A stretch of 30,658 nucleotides of DNA from Endomicrobium sp. (GTDB lineage: Bacteria; Elusimicrobiota; Endomicrobiia; Endomicrobiales; Endomicrobiaceae). Position numbers and translations under genes: made by a program. The notes under the pieces were generated by a model. The model ran no database searches. It was not told the origin of the DNA and worked only from the letters and a program-made list of their open reading frames with translations. Below, piece by piece: positions 17,954 through 26,673 of this stretch. The stretch is taken from assembly GCA_031262135.1 (NCBI GenBank), contig JAISIG010000005.1, forward strand, positions 1-30,658, in the 5' to 3' direction. Each line of letters begins with the position of its first letter. Position 1 is the stretch's first letter.

Positions 17954-19468
17954 TTAGTTTTTAACTTTCTCTTTAATATCAACATGTTCCACTCCAAATT
18001 GTTTTGCTATATCTAATACATATTGAGGCATATTATCATTTTCAATATTATGTTTATGTATCAAGCTTGCATCATTTTTTTTGATTTGTATTTTTATATT
18101 TAAATTATTAGTCATTTTTTTTAACATACTTAAGATTATATCTTTAAATTCTATAATGGTATTAAAGTCAAGTTGAGAGGTATATGACAACTCTAAAATA
18201 TTATGATCTGTTATTTTTATTGCTATATTTTTTAAAGATTGAGCAGTCAGTGGATTCTTATTGATTATTTCATCAACTATATTGTGCCATATTGTTTTTA
18301 TGTGTGCTAAGGGAAATTTGTTTTTAATACTGTTTTGTTTTATCATATGATCAATTTTTGCAATAAGTTCATTAATATTGTAATATGGTTCAGCTATTTT
18401 AATAATATACATTTCTAAAATAATATTTATATCATCACTACTATTTTTTATTTCTTGAATTGCTTTTGAAAGAAGATTAGATATACGAATATGTCTATTA
18501 ATAGAAAATACATGACCTTGGGTAATAATAAAATTTTTATCTTCAATAGATAATTTAAGTAAATCTGGGTTTATTGAATAAATCATAATTGTTCTTAAAT
18601 AATTTCTTAAATCTTTTGCAAATTGTAATATATTATAACCATTTTCATAAAGTTGTGTTAAATCTTGTAAAATAGTTTTTATGTTATTAGTTGCAATACT
18701 ATTAATTATAGAAAATAGTATTTGTTTTGGAGCAATACCTAACATCTGCCTTATAGCGTCTCCATTGATTAAAAAATTTTCTGTTTTCATATTTAATATT
18801 TGATCTAATATATTGAAAGCATCTCGTATAGATCCATTAGATAATGAAATAATTATATTAATAGCATCTACTGTTAGTTTTAAGTTTTCTTTGTTAGCTA
18901 CACGTCGAATAACATAAGTTAAACCTAAAGAAGATATTAAACTAAAGGGATATATTTGACATCTTGATAAAATCGTAATAGGAATTTTACTTTGCATAGT
19001 GGTAGCTAAAATAAAAATAACATGGTCAGGAGGCTCTTCCATTATCTTCAATAAAGCATTAAAAGCTTGTATTGTTATTTGATGAGCTTCATCTATAATG
19101 TAAATTTTATAACGTGAATGAGTATTTGAAAACTTAGAATTATTTATTAATGCCCTTATTTCATCAATGCCATTGTTTGAAGCTCCATCTATTTCTAATA
19201 CATCTAAATTAGTCCCTTTCGTAATACTTTTGCAAATAGAACATATTCCACATGGATTGATTGTTGGCCCTTTTTCACAATTTAAAGCTTTAGCAAAAAT
19301 TCTTGCCATTGTTGTTTTTCCACAACCTTTATTCCCACTAAATAAATAAGCATTAGCAATACGACCTGTTTTAATAGAATTTTTCAGGATTTTGCATATA
19401 TAATCTTGCCCAATAATTTCATCAAATGTCTGTGGCCTTAATTTATTTGCTAAAACTGTATATGACAT
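17954..19468 (-). CDS. dnaX: DNA polymerase III subunits gamma/tau
   Basis: ATPase of the clamp loader that places the sliding clamp on primed DNA. Its 504 residues show Walker A GNKGCGKTT (45-53), zinc cysteines C64, C73, C76 and C79, Walker B/DEAH (126-129), the arginine-finger SRC motif (168-170), and the collar domain. After about residue 370 the sequence is poorly conserved and short, so the tau extensions that contact helicase and polymerase are reduced or absent. AGGAGG lies upstream but with about 17 bases to the ATG, longer than optimal; no better in-frame start exists. The neighbour tRNA-Ala lies 64 bases away on the other strand. Confidence 0.95.
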   Translation of the reverse strand: MSYTVLANKLRPQTFDEIIGQDYICKILKNSIKTGRIANAYLFSGNKGCGKTTMARIFAKALNCEKGPTINPCGICSICKSITKGTNLDVLEIDGASNNGIDEIRALINNSKFSNTHSRYKIYIIDEAHQITIQAFNALLKIMEEPPDHVIFILATTMQSKIPITILSRCQIYPFSLISSLGLTYVIRRVANKENLKLTVDAINIIISLSNGSIRDAFNILDQILNMKTENFLINGDAIRQMLGIAPKQILFSIINSIATNNIKTILQDLTQLYENGYNILQFAKDLRNYLRTIMIYSINPDLLKLSIEDKNFIITQGHVFSINRHIRISNLLSKAIQEIKNSSDDINIILEMYIIKIAEPYYNINELIAKIDHMIKQNSIKNKFPLAHIKTIWHNIVDEIINKNPLTAQSLKNIAIKITDHNILELSYTSQLDFNTIIEFKDIILSMLKKMTNNLNIKIQIKKNDASLIHKHNIENDNMPQYVLDIAKQFGVEHVDIKEKVKN

Positions 19469-19532
19469 TTTTTTTATTTATAATACCTCCTATTCTTAGA
19501 TCAAAAAAATTATATAATAAATAATAAGAGAT

Positions 19533-19606
19533 GGGGCTATAATTTAAATAGGAAAAATATATCGTTCGCAACGATAATATTGCGGGTTCAAGTCCCGCTA
19601 GCTCCA
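19533..19606 (+). tRNA. tRNA-Ala with anticodon CGC
   Basis: All arms can be folded: acceptor GGGGCTA/TAGCTCC with the alanine identity pair G3-U70, D stem ATTT/AAAT, anticodon stem TATCG/CGATA, loop TTCGCAA giving CGC, a five-base variable region, T arm GCGGG-TTCAAGT-CCCGC, and discriminator A. CCA is not encoded. The acceptor and T arms resemble ordinary bacterial tRNA-Ala, but the D stem is entirely A-T and the C34 anticodon reads only GCG, which is unusual for an AT-rich genome. It ends two bases before the feoB stop codon of the opposite strand. It may be functional or beginning to decay. Confidence 0.8.
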
Positions 19607-19607
19607 T

Positions 19608-21668
19608 TTATTTGCCTATATATATATACCTAGATAGCACTGTGCCTATATTAAAAACAATAAATGACAAACTCCATGCAAGTATAGTATTACCAAAAAG
19701 TATACCAATTAACCATTTGTATTTTTTTTTTCCTACTTCTTTACAAAAGATTAATATTGATGTTATACATGGAATATAGGTTAAAAAAAATATTAGAAAT
19801 GTAATACCTTGTAAAGGATCCCACTCTCTGTTAGTATTATCATGTAAGTATATATTATCCTTACAGTTAGTTAAATTTAAAGTGCTAATTACAATTTCCT
19901 TAGCTATTATTCCAGTTAATAAAGAGATTGCTTTATTTCCATCAAGCCCTATAGGAGTAAATAATGGATTAAGAATTTTTTTAGGAATATCTAATACATT
20001 TTTATTATGATATGTTAATGTTGACATACTCCAAACGAATATCGAAGTAAAAATGACAATAGTCCAAGCTTTTCGGATATATATCCAACTTCTTTCCCAC
20101 ATTTTTAATAGTAAACCTCTAAATTTAGGTAAATGATATGGAGGTAATTCCATAATAAAATGACTTGAATGCTCTTGCGAGATCATTGAACTTAGAATTT
20201 TAGATACAGTTAAAGCTATTAGAATACTAAAAATATACAATAAAAACATAACTATAGATTGATATTTATGAGCAAAAATTACTCTTATAACAAACATACA
20301 AACTGGAAATTTTGCACCACAAATCATAAATGGAACGATCAACATAGTTAGAATACGTTCTCGTTTGGACTCTAAAATTCTTGTTGCAATAATTCCTGGT
20401 CCTGCACATCCATTTGTTGCAATCATTAACGGTAAAAATGATTTCCCAGTAAGCCCAAATCTACTTAGTAATTTATCCATTATAAATGATGCCCGTGCCA
20501 TATAACCTAAATCTTCAAAAAATGCTATTGCAAAGAACATAAAAAGTAATATGGGAAAAAAACTTAATACTCCCCCCAGCCCACCAATGATTCCATCAAT
20601 AATGAATGATTTAAGTATACTGCTAGCAATTGCGGTAGAGATTTTAAATGAAACGAATTTAAAAAATACAACAAATAAATTAACAACTGGTGTGGAAAAA
20701 AAGAATGTGAATTTAAAAATTATATACATAATACAAAGAAATATGGGAATACATAAATATCTATTTAGAACATAATTATCTATAATTTCATTATAATCTA
20801 TTGTTTTAATTTTTTTCTTATTAACTATCATTTTAACAATTGCTCTAGCGAATCCATATCGTCTATTTGCTATTTCTACTTCAATTTTAGTGTTAAAATG
20901 TTCTATTATATGGTTTCTGCTTCTCTCAATTTGTTTTAAGATTTCTATTTTATTATTACTTAAATTGATGAGTTTTATTGCGCTAGGATTGTTTTCTAGT
21001 AAGTTAATCATTAACCAATTTTTAGATATTTTATTACTGATGTTACTTTGTATTAACAGTTGAGAAACTTTTCCTATTTCTCCTATGATATCTTCTCCAT
21101 AATCTACTTGAACTGGCATAACATATTTTTTATCTCTAGAATTCTTTTTATAAATATCCAATATATAATCTAAAATTATATTTATATTATCTTTATTTTT
21201 TATTCTATTTGTTGCTATTACAGGGAATACATATGTTCCTAATAAAGCAGACATCTTATTTATATTAATTGTTTTATGTTGAGATTTAAGAATATCTAAC
21301 ATATTTAAAATAATTATGATATTTTTATTAAGTTCTATGATTTGTGTAAAAAGATAAAAATTTCGTTCTAAATTTGAAGCATCCATAACATTGATTATAA
21401 TATCTACGTTATCATATAATAAGAAACGTGATGTGATTTTTGCATCCTCAGAACAAGAAGATAAACTATAGATTCCAGGCAGATCTACAAAATGTATATC
21501 ATAATTTTTATAGCATCTAATCCCTATTGTTTTATCTACAGTAACACCTGGGTAATTTCCAACATATTGCTTAGCACCTGTTAAAATATTAAAAATAGTT
21601 GACTTTCCAACATTAGGATTTCCTAAGAGAGCTGCTGTTATAATGGGATGATTTAAATGTTTCTTCAT
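19608..21668 (-). CDS. feoB: Ferrous iron transporter FeoB
   Basis: Inner-membrane Fe(II) uptake protein with a cytosolic G-protein domain. The 686 residues begin with G1 GNPNVGKST (16-24), G2 region NYPGVTVDK (38-46), G3 DLPG (62-65) and G4 NMLD (122-125), then the helical regulatory domain and a membrane region from about residue 300 to the end with two gate-type repeats (for example FFEDLGYMARASFIMDK followed by GCAGPGI). It is slightly shorter than E. coli FeoB (773). The four-base gap after feoA shows a feoAB operon. Ferrous uptake suits an anoxic habitat and the many iron-sulfur proteins in this window. Confidence 0.95.
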   Translation of the reverse strand: MKKHLNHPIITAALLGNPNVGKSTIFNILTGAKQYVGNYPGVTVDKTIGIRCYKNYDIHFVDLPGIYSLSSCSEDAKITSRFLLYDNVDIIINVMDASNLERNFYLFTQIIELNKNIIIILNMLDILKSQHKTININKMSALLGTYVFPVIATNRIKNKDNINIILDYILDIYKKNSRDKKYVMPVQVDYGEDIIGEIGKVSQLLIQSNISNKISKNWLMINLLENNPSAIKLINLSNNKIEILKQIERSRNHIIEHFNTKIEVEIANRRYGFARAIVKMIVNKKKIKTIDYNEIIDNYVLNRYLCIPIFLCIMYIIFKFTFFFSTPVVNLFVVFFKFVSFKISTAIASSILKSFIIDGIIGGLGGVLSFFPILLFMFFAIAFFEDLGYMARASFIMDKLLSRFGLTGKSFLPLMIATNGCAGPGIIATRILESKRERILTMLIVPFMICGAKFPVCMFVIRVIFAHKYQSIVMFLLYIFSILIALTVSKILSSMISQEHSSHFIMELPPYHLPKFRGLLLKMWERSWIYIRKAWTIVIFTSIFVWSMSTLTYHNKNVLDIPKKILNPLFTPIGLDGNKAISLLTGIIAKEIVISTLNLTNCKDNIYLHDNTNREWDPLQGITFLIFFLTYIPCITSILIFCKEVGKKKYKWLIGILFGNTILAWSLSFIVFNIGTVLSRYIYIGK

Positions 21669-21672
21669 TTCC

Positions 21673-22047
21673 TTACTTCACCAAAATCTTTTTAGCTACA
21701 TTATAATTAATAGCTATTCTGGTTCCCATTATTTTAATGATTATACTTCCTCCTAGTCCATTATTATTAATAATAATTAACTCTGTACCAGGAATAAACC
21801 CCATTTCAAGAAGCTTATTCTCTAAATTATTATCACAACCACATACAGTAACAAATGTATAACTACCAAAGGTTACGTCACTTAGTTTTATTATAGATTT
21901 CTGATTTGAACATTGTAAACATCGATTAAAACATCTAACTTTTTTTCTAAAGTATATCAACACGAAACGTTTATAACATTTTCTATTAAAAGTTTGATAT
22001 AAGTTTTGTATATATTGTTGTACAAGATGTATAAATTTGAATTTCAT
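21673..22047 (-). CDS. feoA: FeoA-domain protein with basic, cysteine-containing N-terminal extension
   Basis: Small SH3-like partner of FeoB. The FeoA domain is residues about 51-124 and shows the usual pattern, including LENKLLEMGFIPGTELII and a C-terminal GTRIAINYNVAKKI. FeoA proteins are normally about 75 residues; here about 50 extra residues precede the domain, rich in Lys, Arg, Tyr and Cys. They include C39-x3-C43-x2-C46, spacing that could bind a metal or cluster. The start has no obvious ribosome binding site and no methionine occurs between it and the domain except the first, so the extension seems to be translated. It is followed by feoB after four bases. Confidence 0.87.
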   Translation of the reverse strand: MKFKFIHLVQQYIQNLYQTFNRKCYKRFVLIYFRKKVRCFNRCLQCSNQKSIIKLSDVTFGSYTFVTVCGCDNNLENKLLEMGFIPGTELIIINNNGLGGSIIIKIMGTRIAINYNVAKKILVK

Positions 22048-22057
22048 TTATGTAAAT

Positions 22058-23272
22058 TTAATGCTTGATTTTCATTTTGCTCTCAATTAAATTTTTATGT
22101 AAAACATTTATAGCTTGTTCAGTGTCTGATTCTTTTACTATAAATGATATTCTTATTTCACTTGTCGAAATCATAAAAATCTCTATATTATTTTTATGAA
22201 GCATATTAAATATATCAGCTAAAAGTGTTGTATTATTTCTTAATCCTATCCCTATAACAGATATTTTAGTAATGCAAGGCCTACAAATAATATTTGATGT
22301 TTTATGCAAAACATTTTTTAATTCTGTATTTGTTTGATTCATATCTTTTTTACTCACAGTCAATGCTAGTATATTATTAATTGGTTGTTCAATCATATCA
22401 ACATTTATATTACATTGTGCTAATTTATTTAAAATTTTGCTTACTAACCCGAATGCATTATTATCAGAACTTGTTATACTAAACTGTACTTTATCTTTAT
22501 CACTAGTTATACTAGAAATTGATAAACTTTCCATGTAATTTCTCCTGTCGGTTATTAATGTTCCACAATCATTACTAAAAGTACCTTTTGAGTATATGTC
22601 AATGTTAAACTTTTTTGCGATTAATACACTTCGTGTTTGTAATACCTGAGCTCCTGTACTTGCCATTTCTAGCATTTCATCATAAGAAATAATATTTAAT
22701 TTAATTGCATTTTGGTTTATTCTTGGATCTACTGAATAAATTCCATCAACATCTGAATATATTTCACAATAATCAACCTTTAATGTTGCTGCTAAAGCTA
22801 CAGCAGTTAAATCTGACCCACCCCTGCCTAAGGTTGTTATATCACCAAGATTATTTAATGCTTGAAAACCAGCTACTATGACAATATTCCCTTGTTTTAA
22901 CTTAGTCATTATATTGTTTGTATTAATTTGTGTGATTTTAGCATTTGTATATTCATTATTTCCAATAATACCAGCTTGTGGGCCAGTTAAAGCAACAGCA
23001 GTCTCTCCAAGAGAATTTAATAGTATAGATAAAAGAGAAATTGAAATGATTTCCCCTGTTGATAATAACATATCGAGTTCTCTTAAAGAAGGAGTTGATG
23101 TTATATTATGTACTATATCTAATATTTCATCGGTTTTATCTCCTGGAGCAGATACGACAACTATAACTTTGTTATGTGAATGCTTTTTTTTTATAATTAA
23201 CTCAGCAACATGTCTTATTTTTGTTAAATCTGAAACAGATGAACCTCCAAATTTCATCACTACTAAAGCCAT
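22058..23272 (-). CDS. lysC: Aspartate kinase
   Basis: Phosphorylates aspartate, the first step to lysine/diaminopimelate, threonine and methionine. The 404 residues show the amino acid kinase opening MKFGGSSVSD (6-15, with K7), VVVSAPGDKTDEI near 39-51, LLSTGEIISISLL near 69-81, and FQALNNLGDITTLGRGGSDL around 136-155, followed by two ACT domains from about residue 265 for feedback control. Length is typical of the stand-alone form. AGGAG lies about 13 bases before the ATG. It starts 38 bases after the nfu-like gene and is followed 10 bases later by feoA. Diaminopimelate supply for the PBP1A-built wall is one plausible reason for keeping it. Confidence 0.95.
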   Translation of the reverse strand: MALVVMKFGGSSVSDLTKIRHVAELIIKKKHSHNKVIVVVSAPGDKTDEILDIVHNITSTPSLRELDMLLSTGEIISISLLSILLNSLGETAVALTGPQAGIIGNNEYTNAKITQINTNNIMTKLKQGNIVIVAGFQALNNLGDITTLGRGGSDLTAVALAATLKVDYCEIYSDVDGIYSVDPRINQNAIKLNIISYDEMLEMASTGAQVLQTRSVLIAKKFNIDIYSKGTFSNDCGTLITDRRNYMESLSISSITSDKDKVQFSITSSDNNAFGLVSKILNKLAQCNINVDMIEQPINNILALTVSKKDMNQTNTELKNVLHKTSNIICRPCITKISVIGIGLRNNTTLLADIFNMLHKNNIEIFMISTSEIRISFIVKESDTEQAINVLHKNLIESKMKIKH

Positions 23273-23310
23273 TTTTTATTTTTTTCTCCTAAAAAAGGTT
23301 TTAATTTCAA

Positions 23311-23541
23311 TTACACTGTATATATCTCTTTAATTTCTGGGGCGTATTGTTGAATTACTTTTTTTATTTTATTTTGTACAGTTATATGTGACATAGGACA
23401 TTTATTACATGCACCTGTTAATTTAATTTTAACTATTCCATCTTTACAATTGACATCTATTAACTCAATATCACCTCCATCTGCTTGTAAATGTGATCTC
23501 AAGCTATGTAATGCTTGTTCTACTCTTTGTTTTACTGTCAT
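23311..23541 (-). CDS. nfu: NifU C-terminal-domain (Nfu-type) iron-sulfur carrier
   Basis: A 76-residue single-domain protein that corresponds to the NifU C-terminal domain and carries clusters to target proteins as a dimer. It opens with a helix leading to LQADGGDIELIDV and has the cluster motif ACNKCPMSHITV with CxxC. No other domain is present. GGGAG upstream of the ATG is a suitable ribosome binding site. Together with the separate IscU-type protein at 27905-28294 it represents the two ends of NifU on different genes. It lies between tRNA-Arg and lysC, both on the same strand. Confidence 0.93.
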   Translation of the reverse strand: MTVKQRVEQALHSLRSHLQADGGDIELIDVNCKDGIVKIKLTGACNKCPMSHITVQNKIKKVIQQYAPEIKEIYTV

Positions 23542-23575
23542 AATATCAACTACTCCCTTTTTATTATTAAATCAC

Positions 23576-23648
23576 CGCGCCCAAGAGGACTTGAACCTCT
23601 AACCTTTTGATTCGTAGTCAAATACTCTATCCATTGAGCTATGGGCGC
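23576..23648 (-). tRNA. tRNA-Arg with anticodon ACG
   Basis: Acceptor GCGCCCA/TGGGCGC, a standard D arm (GCTC/GAGT), anticodon stem TTTGA/TCAAA with loop CTACGAA giving ACG, T arm GAGG with TTCAAGT, discriminator G; CCA is not encoded. A34 would be converted to inosine by TadA to read CGU, CGC and CGA. It follows tRNA-Glu after 31 bases on the same strand. Confidence 0.95.
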
Positions 23649-23679
23649 AAAAAAAACTAAAAAGAAAAAATCAATCAAA

Positions 23680-23753
23680 TGCTGTCAACGGGATTCGAAC
23701 CCATGATCTTTGCCTTGAGAGGGCAATATCCTAAACCACTAGACGATGACAGC
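23680..23753 (-). tRNA. tRNA-Glu with anticodon CTC
   Basis: Acceptor GCTGTCA/TGACAGC, the tRNA-Glu type D arm (GTCTAGTGGTTTAGGA), anticodon stem TTGCC/GGCAA with loop CTCTCAA giving CTC, T arm with GGTTCGAATCC, discriminator A; CCA is not encoded. C34 restricts reading to GAG, a rare codon in this AT-rich DNA, so a second tRNA-Glu (TTC) is expected elsewhere in the genome. Confidence 0.93.
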
Positions 23754-23763
23754 CCATAAATAT

Positions 23764-23790
23764 ATTATATAATAAATAATAATTTAACAA
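23764..23790 (-). promoter_or_regulatory. Possible promoter of the tRNA-Glu/tRNA-Arg pair
   Basis: Reading leftward, TTGTTA (23785-23790) and a perfect TATAAT (23764-23769) lie ten bases before the mature tRNA-Glu end. The spacer is 15 bases, shorter than the optimal 17, so the -35 assignment is weak. Confidence 0.3.
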
Positions 23791-23870
23791 TATAAAAGAT
23801 CGCTTGAATAATATTTAGTAAATTCATAGAATAAAAAACTATAATAAAGGAATAATACAGGAATTTCTAA

Positions 23871-25355
23871 ATGAGATGCAAAGTTAAGAAATTTTTAGGC
23901 AAATCAATAACTTTTGATGACGTTTTATTGATTCCACAATATTCTAATATCTTACCTAAAGATGTTAACTTAACAACTAATTTAACAAAAAACATTAGAT
24001 TAAACATTCCAATCGTCAGTGCTTGTATGGATACAGTTACAGAGTCAGAGTTAGCCATAGCTCTTGCAAGAGAGGGAGGAATAGGAATTATTCATAAAAA
24101 TATGTCTATTGATTTACAAGCTAGAGAAGTATATAAAGTAAAACAATCAGATCATTATATTATCTATAATCCAATTACTTTACAGAAAAATTCTTCTATT
24201 AGAGACTTGAAGCATCTTCTTATGAAATATAAGATTACGAGTGTTCCTATAGTTGATAATGAAAAAAAATTGTTAGGTATTGCTACTAGTAGAAATGTGC
24301 GTTATGAGCTTAATAAAAATAAAAAAGTTTGTGAAATCATGCAAAAACAACAAGATTGTATCACTACTAGACTAGAATCTTTACAATACGCTCAAGAAAT
24401 ATTAAAGAAAAATAAATTAGAAATACTGCCTATTGTTAATGATGAATTTATATTACAAGGAATTGTTACAAATAAAGATACAGAGAAAAAATTTTATTCA
24501 CCTAATGCTGTCACTGATCAAACTGGCAAACTATTAGTAGGGGCATCTATAGGAATTACAAATGATATGTTTGATCGTATAATACAGTTAAACGAAGTTA
24601 ATGTAGATGTTTTAGTAATAGATACTGCCCATGGATATAGCTCCAAAGTACTTAATGCTATAGAAAAAATCAAAGGAACATTTTCTAATATTCAGTTAAT
24701 TGTTGGAAATATTGCTACTGCCTCAGCAGCAAAAGCTTTAATTAGTGCAGGGGCAGACGCAATCAAAGTAGGAATAGGGCCTGGGGCTATATGTACCACA
24801 AGAGTAATAACAGGAGTTGGAATTCCTCAAGTAACAGCAATTTACAATTGTGCTAAAGTAGCACTCAAATATAATATTCCCTTGATAGCCGATGGAGGAA
24901 TGAAATATTCTGGAGATCTTGCGAAAGCATTAGCAGCTGGAGCTGACACTTGCATGATAGGATTTTTATTAGCTGGAACAGATGAAAGTGCTAGTAAAAC
25001 ATTATTTTATAAAAATAAACCTTTTAAAGCATATAGAGGTATGGGCTCAAGAGCTGCTATGTTATCTGGAAGTAGAGATAGATATTTTCAAGACGAGAAT
25101 GAACAACAACAAAACAAATCATCAAAACTAGTAGCAGAAGGCGTAGAAGGATGTGTCCCATGTAAAGGAAAGCTAAGCGATGTGATATATCAATTAGTTG
25201 GAGGCATTAAAGCTTCAATGGGATATTGTGGAGTTAATACGATAAAAAAATTTCAAGAAAAAAGTCAATTTGTTGAAATTACTTCATCTGGATTAATAGA
25301 AAACCACCCGCATAATATTTTCATTACAAAAGATGAATTAAACTATTCTAAATAA
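23871..25355 (+). CDS. guaB: Inosine-5'-monophosphate dehydrogenase
   Basis: Oxidises IMP to XMP with NAD, the committed step to guanine nucleotides. The 494 residues have the barrel opening [11 protein letters not shown] (15-25), SACMDTVTE (50-58), [11 protein letters not shown] (69-79), a pair of CBS domains (about 95-205), and the catalytic loop [10 protein letters not shown] with C308, followed by ADGG, the YRGMGS motif and the flap near SGSRDRYF. Length is normal and every motif is intact. AGGA lies about eight bases before the ATG. It is divergent from the tRNA-Glu/Arg pair and ends five bases before the convergent rpsI. Confidence 0.97.
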   Translation: MRCKVKKFLGKSITFDDVLLIPQYSNILPKDVNLTTNLTKNIRLNIPIVSACMDTVTESELAIALAREGGIGIIHKNMSIDLQAREVYKVKQSDHYIIYNPITLQKNSSIRDLKHLLMKYKITSVPIVDNEKKLLGIATSRNVRYELNKNKKVCEIMQKQQDCITTRLESLQYAQEILKKNKLEILPIVNDEFILQGIVTNKDTEKKFYSPNAVTDQTGKLLVGASIGITNDMFDRIIQLNEVNVDVLVIDTAHGYSSKVLNAIEKIKGTFSNIQLIVGNIATASAAKALISAGADAIKVGIGPGAICTTRVITGVGIPQVTAIYNCAKVALKYNIPLIADGGMKYSGDLAKALAAGADTCMIGFLLAGTDESASKTLFYKNKPFKAYRGMGSRAAMLSGSRDRYFQDENEQQQNKSSKLVAEGVEGCVPCKGKLSDVIYQLVGGIKASMGYCGVNTIKKFQEKSQFVEITSSGLIENHPHNIFITKDELNYSK

Positions 25356-25360
25356 CCAAA

Positions 25361-25750
25361 CTATCTTTTTGAAAATTGGAAACGTTTTCTAGCTTTTGGT
25401 CTTCCTGATTTTTTCCTTTCAACTTGTCTAGCATCTCTAGTTAGTAACTTTTCTTTTTTTAGAGTAGATTTTAAGGATATATCTAATTTTAATAGTGCTC
25501 TTGCTAATCCATGGCTAATAGCTCCAGCTTGTCCACTTAATCCACCACCAAATACATTGACAAAGAAACTATTGTGATTATTACATATTATGATTGGTTT
25601 TAAAGCTAGAGTCTTCAATCTGTTTAATCCTCCAAAGTATTCCTCCACTGTTTTTCCATTTATAAATAGCTTCTTCTTATCATCATATTTAGTTTTTACT
25701 CGTGCTACAGCTTTCTTTCTTCTTCCTGTACTTATATATATAGAATCCAC
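25361..25750 (-). CDS. rpsI: Small-subunit ribosomal protein S9 (uS9)
   Basis: Binds the 3' major domain of 16S rRNA; its C-terminal tail reaches the P-site tRNA. The 129 residues include TGRRKKAVARV near the start, VNVFGGGLSGQAGAISHGLARAL in the middle in pieces, and the characteristic basic tail GRPKARKRFQFSKR. Start is GTG at 25750, directly after the rplM stop codon; the end of rplM supplies GAGAGGGG as ribosome binding site, so the two are translationally linked. Length is standard. Confidence 0.97.
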   Translation of the reverse strand: MDSIYISTGRRKKAVARVKTKYDDKKKLFINGKTVEEYFGGLNRLKTLALKPIIICNNHNSFFVNVFGGGLSGQAGAISHGLARALLKLDISLKSTLKKEKLLTRDARQVERKKSGRPKARKRFQFSKR

Positions 25751-26194
25751 TTATCCCCTCTCTAATTTATAATTTATATTATGAATTTGGGCCATATGTT
25801 TAGAACAATCACCATATTTAAATAATTTAAGTCGTTTTATTTGTTTATGAGCAAGTTTATTTTTTTGGAGCATTCCTTTTACAGCTGAAAATAAAGCTTT
25901 TTCTGGACTTTTACTCATCAATTCTGAATAAGGTATTAGTTTACATCCACCAGGGAATCCAGAATAGGTGAAATATGTTTTTTGCTTAAGTTTCTTCCCA
26001 GTTAAAAGTATTTTACTTACATTAATGACTATAACAAAGTCACCGCAATCTATGTGTTTAGTATAAAATACTTTATTTTTACCATTAAGTATTTGTACTA
26101 TTTTTACTGCTAGTCTACCTAAAATTTTTGAATCTGCATCTATAATATGCCATTGTCTATTTACTTTTTTTGGTATATAAGTCTTTAATATCAT
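25751..26194 (-). CDS. rplM: Large-subunit ribosomal protein L13 (uL13)
   Basis: Early-assembly 50S protein. It has 147 residues (E. coli 142), with WHIIDADSKILGRLA near 16-30, GDFVIVINVSKILLTGKK around 51-68, KTYFTYSGFPGG and the C-terminal KLFKYGDCSKHMAQ. It forms the usual rplM-rpsI operon. The upstream neighbours are tRNA-Gly and tRNA-Leu on the same strand, 33 bases away, so the tRNAs may be processed from a transcript that also covers the ribosomal genes. Confidence 0.97.
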   Translation of the reverse strand: MILKTYIPKKVNRQWHIIDADSKILGRLAVKIVQILNGKNKVFYTKHIDCGDFVIVINVSKILLTGKKLKQKTYFTYSGFPGGCKLIPYSELMSKSPEKALFSAVKGMLQKNKLAHKQIKRLKLFKYGDCSKHMAQIHNINYKLERG

Positions 26195-26227
26195 TTGGTT
26201 TAATCCTATTAAAATTTAAAATCAAAA

Positions 26228-26301
26228 AGCGGGCGATGGGACTTGAACCCACAACCTTCTCGTTGGCAACGAGATATTCTACCAAATTGAACTACACCCG
26301 C
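26228..26301 (-). tRNA. tRNA-Gly with anticodon GCC
   Basis: Acceptor GCGGGTG/CGCCCGC (one G-U pair), D arm GTTC with GG in the loop, anticodon stem CTCGT/ACGAG with loop TGCCA core giving GCC, T arm TGGG-TTCAAGT-CCCA, discriminator T; CCA is not encoded. It lies 21 bases after tRNA-Leu on the same strand. Confidence 0.95.
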
Positions 26302-26322
26302 AAAAGAAACAAAAGAAATAAG

Positions 26323-26410
26323 TGCTGAGGGCGGGACTTGAACCCGCATCCAAAAAAATATTAGGACACGCCCCTCAAACGTGTGCGTATACCTATTCCG
26401 CCACCTCAGC
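26323..26410 (-). tRNA. tRNA-Leu with anticodon GAG
   Basis: Class II tRNA of 88 bases. Acceptor GCTGAGG/CCTCAGC, leucine-type D arm (TGGCGGAATAGGTA), anticodon stem CACGT/GCGTG with loop TTGAGGG giving GAG, a long variable arm with a T-rich loop, T arm GCGGG-TTCAAGT-CCCGC and discriminator A. G34 reads CUU and CUC. CCA is not encoded. Confidence 0.93.
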
Positions 26411-26422
26411 AAATGAGTATTT

Positions 26423-26647
26423 TTAGAATATTTTAACTAAAAACAAGGTATTTAAAATAAATATGCATGATATGGCTGCAGTCATTTTCTTAATAAACAA
26501 TGTGCCTGATGGGATATTAAATATTTGCTTAGAACCACTACCAAAAATATTACTTAATCCAGCCTCATCTCCTGCTTGAAGCAACACTAAACAAATTAAT
26601 AAAATACATATAGAATAATGAATACATTTAAAAAAAATAATTTTCAT
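26423..26647 (-). CDS. secG: Protein translocase subunit SecG
   Basis: Small inner-membrane subunit of the SecYEG channel. The 74 residues contain a first membrane helix (about 9-24), the conserved cytosolic LQAGDEAGLSNIFGSGSKQ loop (about 23-41), and a second helix (about 54-72) preceded by a KKMTA stretch. It is shorter than E. coli SecG (110) because the C-terminal tail is missing, which is common. It lies between the flavodiiron gene and tRNA-Leu on the same strand. Confidence 0.9.
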   Translation of the reverse strand: MKIIFFKCIHYSICILLICLVLLQAGDEAGLSNIFGSGSKQIFNIPSGTLFIKKMTAAISCIFILNTLFLVKIF

Positions 26648-26673
26648 AGTTACACTCGTGATATTGATATTAA

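Noticed and set aside
18060..18090. A-rich run in dnaX as a possible programmed frameshift site
   Set aside because: The run is near the very C-terminus, lacks the A-AAA-AAG pattern and has no clear upstream Shine-Dalgarno or downstream hairpin; it is ordinary for this base composition.
26209..26412. 67-codon open frame on the minus strand
   Set aside because: It runs through the tRNA-Leu and tRNA-Gly genes; the apparent protein is translated tRNA sequence.
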